DNA of 8,394 nt from Pseudomonadota bacterium (GTDB lineage Bacteria > Pseudomonadota > Gammaproteobacteria > Burkholderiales > Thiobacillaceae): assembly GCA_021791235.1 (NCBI GenBank), contig JAJYXA010000549.1:1-8394 (forward strand), written 5' to 3'. The translations under genes and the position numbers were made by a program. Under the pieces are notes generated by a model, which worked only from the letters and a program-made list of their open reading frames with translations, was not told the origin of the DNA and ran no database searches. Of this stretch, positions 6,448-8,394 are shown one piece after another. Numbering within the stretch: position 1 is the first letter of the stretch; every line of letters starts with the position of its first letter.

Positions 6448-7685
6448 TAGGCGACGTAGGGGCCGGTCCCGCCGGGCGTGTTCCTGCCCTCGATGGCGGT
6501 ATAGACCCGCCGGCCGAAATGGAAGGACAGCCCCCAGTCGAAGCTGGGGACGCCGGAAGACGGCCCGGCGAGATTGCTGAAGGCGGTGTTGGCGGTGGCG
6601 CGCAGGCCGTCGGCGTTGGCCACGCTGAAGGCGACGCTGCCGCTGACGCCATTGGTCCCCAGGTTGGTCGCGACGAGCTGCTGCGTGCTCGCGGGGCAGT
6701 AGAAGCCGCTGCTGTTGCCGCTGCAAGGCGTCGTGCCGCCGTCCGGAAAGAACAGGGCGTTGGAGCCGCTGTCTACGAAGCTGTCGGCATAGGACTGGCC
6801 GTTGAACACCGTGGTGAAGTTTCCGCTCGAAGGATCGAGCGCATACACCTTCGCGCTGCCCAGCGCGTTGTCGGCTTCGGTGCCGATGCCCAGGTAGAGC
6901 GAGCCTGCGGCCGTCGCGGCGCCGGTCGCGGCCACCGCCGGCAGGTCGATGACGACGCCGTTGTTGTCGCCCGGCAGGAGGCCCACCGGATTCTGGACCT
7001 GCTGGGCGAGCGGCACGGCGACGGCCTGGCAGGCGGCGCCGGCGCAGGCATAGTAGGTGGCCGGAATCGCCGTCTGGGCGCAGGCCGCGCCGCAATCCTG
7101 CTGGAACACCGCGACGCCGAGGATGCCGTTGCCGCCGAAGGATTGCACGCTGTTCTCGGCCGGACCGCTGCTCGAACAAGCGCTGGGCACATTGTTGTAG
7201 GCCGGATCGCCGATCACCTGGAGCGCCAGCGATTTGAGCGGCGCTTCCCCGCCCAGCGTGACCTCGGCCGTCTTCACCGGACCCCAGACGTAACCGTCGG
7301 CGAACTGGACGCATTCGGCCAGCGGGCTGCTGCCGGTCTTCTGCTGGATCAGGGCTTGAGCGAGCGAAGCGTTGAGCACCGAGGACATGATCCGCAGGCC
7401 GGTCGAGCCGGTATCGAGAATCACGTGATCGATGGTCTGGCAATTGCCGACGCTGCCCGGCGCGCAGATCGTGACGGTCACGAAGGGAACATTGACGGTA
7501 TTGGCCGGCCCGGCATCGACGACGATCGGCAGCAGGTTCGGCTTGGTATTGCCTGCGGGCGCGCTGCCACTGCTGGTGCTGGTGCTGGTGCCGCCGCTGC
7601 CACCGCCGCCGCAGGCGGCCAGGGCCAGCGCCGCCGCCACGATCACCGCCCAGATGCGCGCGCCCGGCAAGCTACCGAATCTCAT
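6444..7685 (-). CDS. DUF3443-family lipoprotein with pepsin-like Asp motifs
   Basis: A 413-residue predicted lipoprotein with signal sequence and lipobox LAAC, acylated Cys25, then a Gly/Ser/Thr-rich flexible linker (26-48). The mature domain has two Asp-Thr/Ser-Gly motifs, ILDTGSTGLRI (Asp91) and FVDSGSNALFF (Asp305), a GNGILGVAVF segment (185-194) between them, and a late DWGLSFHFGRRVYTAIEG segment (383-400). Pepsin-family aspartic peptidases have exactly this layout: two catalytic Asp loops in two similar lobes, a hydrophobic-hydrophobic-Gly strand after each, and a closing 'ILGDxFxRxYYxxFD'-like strand. Ten cysteines besides the lipid one (74, 82, 125, 170, 198, 202, 214, 219, 321, 330) could form five disulfides. 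DUF3443 proteins are widespread in Betaproteobacteria beside DUF2844 proteins, and their function is unknown. The start overlaps the DUF2844 gene end by 14 bases. Peptidase activity is a hypothesis from motifs. Confidence 0.88.
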   Translation of the reverse strand: MRFGSLPGARIWAVIVAAALALAACGGGGSGGTSTSTSSGSAPAGNTKPNLLPIVVDAGPANTVNVPFVTVTICAPGSVGNCQTIDHVILDTGSTGLRIMSSVLNASLAQALIQQKTGSSPLAECVQFADGYVWGPVKTAEVTLGGEAPLKSLALQVIGDPAYNNVPSACSSSGPAENSVQSFGGNGILGVAVFQQDCGAACAQTAIPATYYACAGAACQAVAVPLAQQVQNPVGLLPGDNNGVVIDLPAVAATGAATAAGSLYLGIGTEADNALGSAKVYALDPSSGNFTTVFNGQSYADSFVDSGSNALFFPDGGTTPCSGNSSGFYCPASTQQLVATNLGTNGVSGSVAFSVANADGLRATANTAFSNLAGPSSGVPSFDWGLSFHFGRRVYTAIEGRNTPGGTGPYVAY

Positions 7686-8115
7686 CGACGCTCACGCCCG
7701 CGGGCAGGAGTTGGGGAATATAGGCCTGCCCGAAAAAGGCGCGCATGTGTCCGCCCGAATGCAGCACCAGTCCCGGCTGGCGCAGCCGCACCAGACCGCG
7801 CCCGGCGCGCTTGGCTGCGGCGGCGGCCCGGTAGTCGGCAAAGTAGCTGCCCAGTACCTGCCGCAGATCGGGCATCTGCGGCCCTTGCCAGACCACGGCG
7901 AAGACCTGGCCCCGGGCCGAGACATACTCCCTGACCACGGTGCCCGATGCCTGCCGGATTTCATGCACGGTGTATTGCGGCGCGGCCTCGATGCGCCGCG
8001 TCGCCTTCAGCTTCGCCTGGTCGGCGGCGATCGACGCCTCGGTCCCGCCCAGCGCCGCGACGGCGGGGCCGGACAGAAGCAGCAGCAGCGCGAGCCCCCC
8101 CGCGGTGGATTTCAT
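7672..8115 (-). CDS. Secreted DUF2844-family protein
   Basis: A 147-residue protein with a cleavable signal peptide (MKSTAGG, Leu-rich core, cleavage near AVAALGG at about 20-21). The mature part begins with the family-typical LGG...S...D.AKLKAT stretch and contains YTVHEIRQASGTVVREYVS (about 48-66), GQVFAVVWQGP and PDLRQVLGSYFADY, all characteristic of DUF2844. The C-terminal half includes a Gly/His stretch (LHSGGHMRAFFGQAY). No catalytic motif is visible. The family is of unknown function and regularly precedes DUF3443, suggesting the two work together in the envelope: one soluble periplasmic, one lipid-anchored. The 14-base overlap with the DUF3443 gene supports coupled translation. The ATG at 8115 has only a weak GAGCGAG upstream, but it begins the signal peptide and no in-frame alternative fits better. 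Confidence 0.87.
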   Translation of the reverse strand: MKSTAGGLALLLLLSGPAVAALGGTEASIAADQAKLKATRRIEAAPQYTVHEIRQASGTVVREYVSARGQVFAVVWQGPQMPDLRQVLGSYFADYRAAAAAKRAGRGLVRLRQPGLVLHSGGHMRAFFGQAYIPQLLPAGVSVDEIR

Positions 8116-8148
8116 GCTCGCTCGAAACCTTGATGGACCATGCGCGCC

Positions 8149-8154
8149 AGTATA
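8149..8154 (-). promoter_or_regulatory. Candidate -10 box of the DUF2844-DUF3443 operon
   Basis: Minus-strand TATACT matches five of six bases of the sigma-70 -10 consensus and lies 33 bases before the DUF2844 ATG, giving a leader of about 27 bases. The -35 at 16-18 bases spacing (around GTCAAT, 8172-8177) is poor, so either an activator is needed or the assignment is wrong. Confidence 0.4.
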
Positions 8155-8159
8155 GTGGA

Positions 8160-8294
8160 TCAGGCCTGGGTATTGACGACGTTGCCCGAACTGCCTATCC
8201 CCTGCAGGTTCTGGGAGAGCGCCTGGAGGAATCCGCTCAGGGACGACGATCCGCCCGGCGGATCGTTCTTGCCGCTGTTGGTGGCTAGCTCGGT
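8160..8294 (-). pseudogene. C-terminal coding remnant, Gln/Ser/Gly-rich protein
   Basis: The minus frame between an in-frame TGA (8295-8297) and the final TGA (8160-8162) holds 44 codons with no Met and no plausible start. It reads as a well-formed protein end: a polar N/G/K/D/P/S stretch, an amphipathic FLQALSQNLQGIG helix, and the tail GNVVNTQA. This looks like the C-terminus of the low-complexity secreted or EF-hand-like proteins of Beta- and Alphaproteobacteria that end in GNVVNTxA, but I do not recognise the family with certainty. The coding-like part stops at or just before the REP-like hairpins, suggesting the 5' part was lost or displaced. The promoter of the DUF2844 operon sits just after its stop codon. 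Confidence 0.45.
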
Positions 8295-8308
8295 TCAGCC
8301 CGACGACC

Positions 8309-8344
8309 GGAGGAAGTCCCTGTGGGACTGTCGGCTTGGCCGAC
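8309..8344. repeat. Two abutting perfect hairpins, REP-like element
   Basis: AGTCCC-TGT-GGGACT (8315-8329) is followed without a gap by GTCGGC-TTG-GCCGAC (8330-8344). Each is an exact 6-bp stem with a 3-base loop. GGAG (8309-8312) precedes the first stem, as in REP sequences mobilised by RAYT transposases, which carry a GTAG/GGAG tetranucleotide before the palindrome. No transposase is in the window, and only one copy of the motif is visible, so repetition in the genome is not shown here. A bidirectional terminator is less likely because no T-run follows. Confidence 0.5.
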
Positions 8345-8394
8345 CGTCATTGGCCACCCATCGTTGCATCCATCGATTCTTCACTGACTCACTA
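8345..8394. other. Right-edge sequence without recognisable gene
   Basis: The last 50 bases contain only short frames on both strands interrupted by stops. I see no motif in them; they may be the far side of the REP-like element or the intergenic DNA of the next gene. Confidence 0.3.

Noticed and set aside
6519..7934. Long plus-strand open frame (471 codons) opposite the DUF3443 and DUF2844 genes
   Set aside because: The product is Arg/Ala/Gly-rich with no domain, and the opposite strand encodes two proteins with signal peptides and family motifs. Long antisense frames are expected at this G+C content.
1..8394. tRNA, rRNA, CRISPR array, insertion sequence with transposase
   Set aside because: I saw no cloverleaf-like stretch, regularly spaced direct repeats or transposase motifs on either strand.

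Overview
The window is GC-rich DNA (roughly two thirds G+C by eye) with tightly packed, often overlapping genes. The gene families (CusR/CusS-type two-component system, CopI-like cupredoxin, a DUF2844-DUF3443 lipoprotein pair, a Bug/TctC-type receptor remnant) point to a betaproteobacterium, most likely Burkholderiales or Rhodocyclales. The organism call is an inference from family content, not from a marker gene.

Left half (1-4017), all on the minus strand. Read in the direction of transcription, the order is: a CopI-like periplasmic cupredoxin; a small membrane protein with a C-terminal SHOCT domain; a 288-base gap; an OmpR-family response regulator; its overlapping sensor histidine kinase; and the first 329 codons of a TolC/CusC-type outer membrane efflux lipoprotein that runs off the left edge. 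The adaptor and RND pump of the same efflux system would be expected beyond position 1, but they are not in the window.

Middle (4018-6293). A divergent intergenic region of about 213 bases carries a 16-bp palindrome, ATTAC-N6-GTAAT. It separates the cupredoxin from a plus-strand pair, a heavy-metal response regulator and sensor kinase of the CusR/CusS (CopR/CopS) group that overlap by ATGA. The simplest model is that periplasmic Cu(I)/Ag(I) is sensed by the plus-strand kinase and its regulator acts at the shared palindrome to switch on both its own operon and the cupredoxin-SHOCT genes. A second, distinct two-component pair then lies immediately upstream of the efflux gene.

Right part (6294-8394). 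About 110 bases in the convergent gap are the orphaned 3' end of a Bug-family solute receptor. Then, on the minus strand, come a DUF3443 lipoprotein with two pepsin-like Asp-Thr/Ser-Gly motifs and, overlapping upstream of it, a secreted DUF2844 protein with a good -10 box. The right edge holds another C-terminal coding remnant with no start codon, next to two abutting perfect hairpins that look like a REP-type repeat. The two remnants and the REP-like element suggest the right side has been rearranged.
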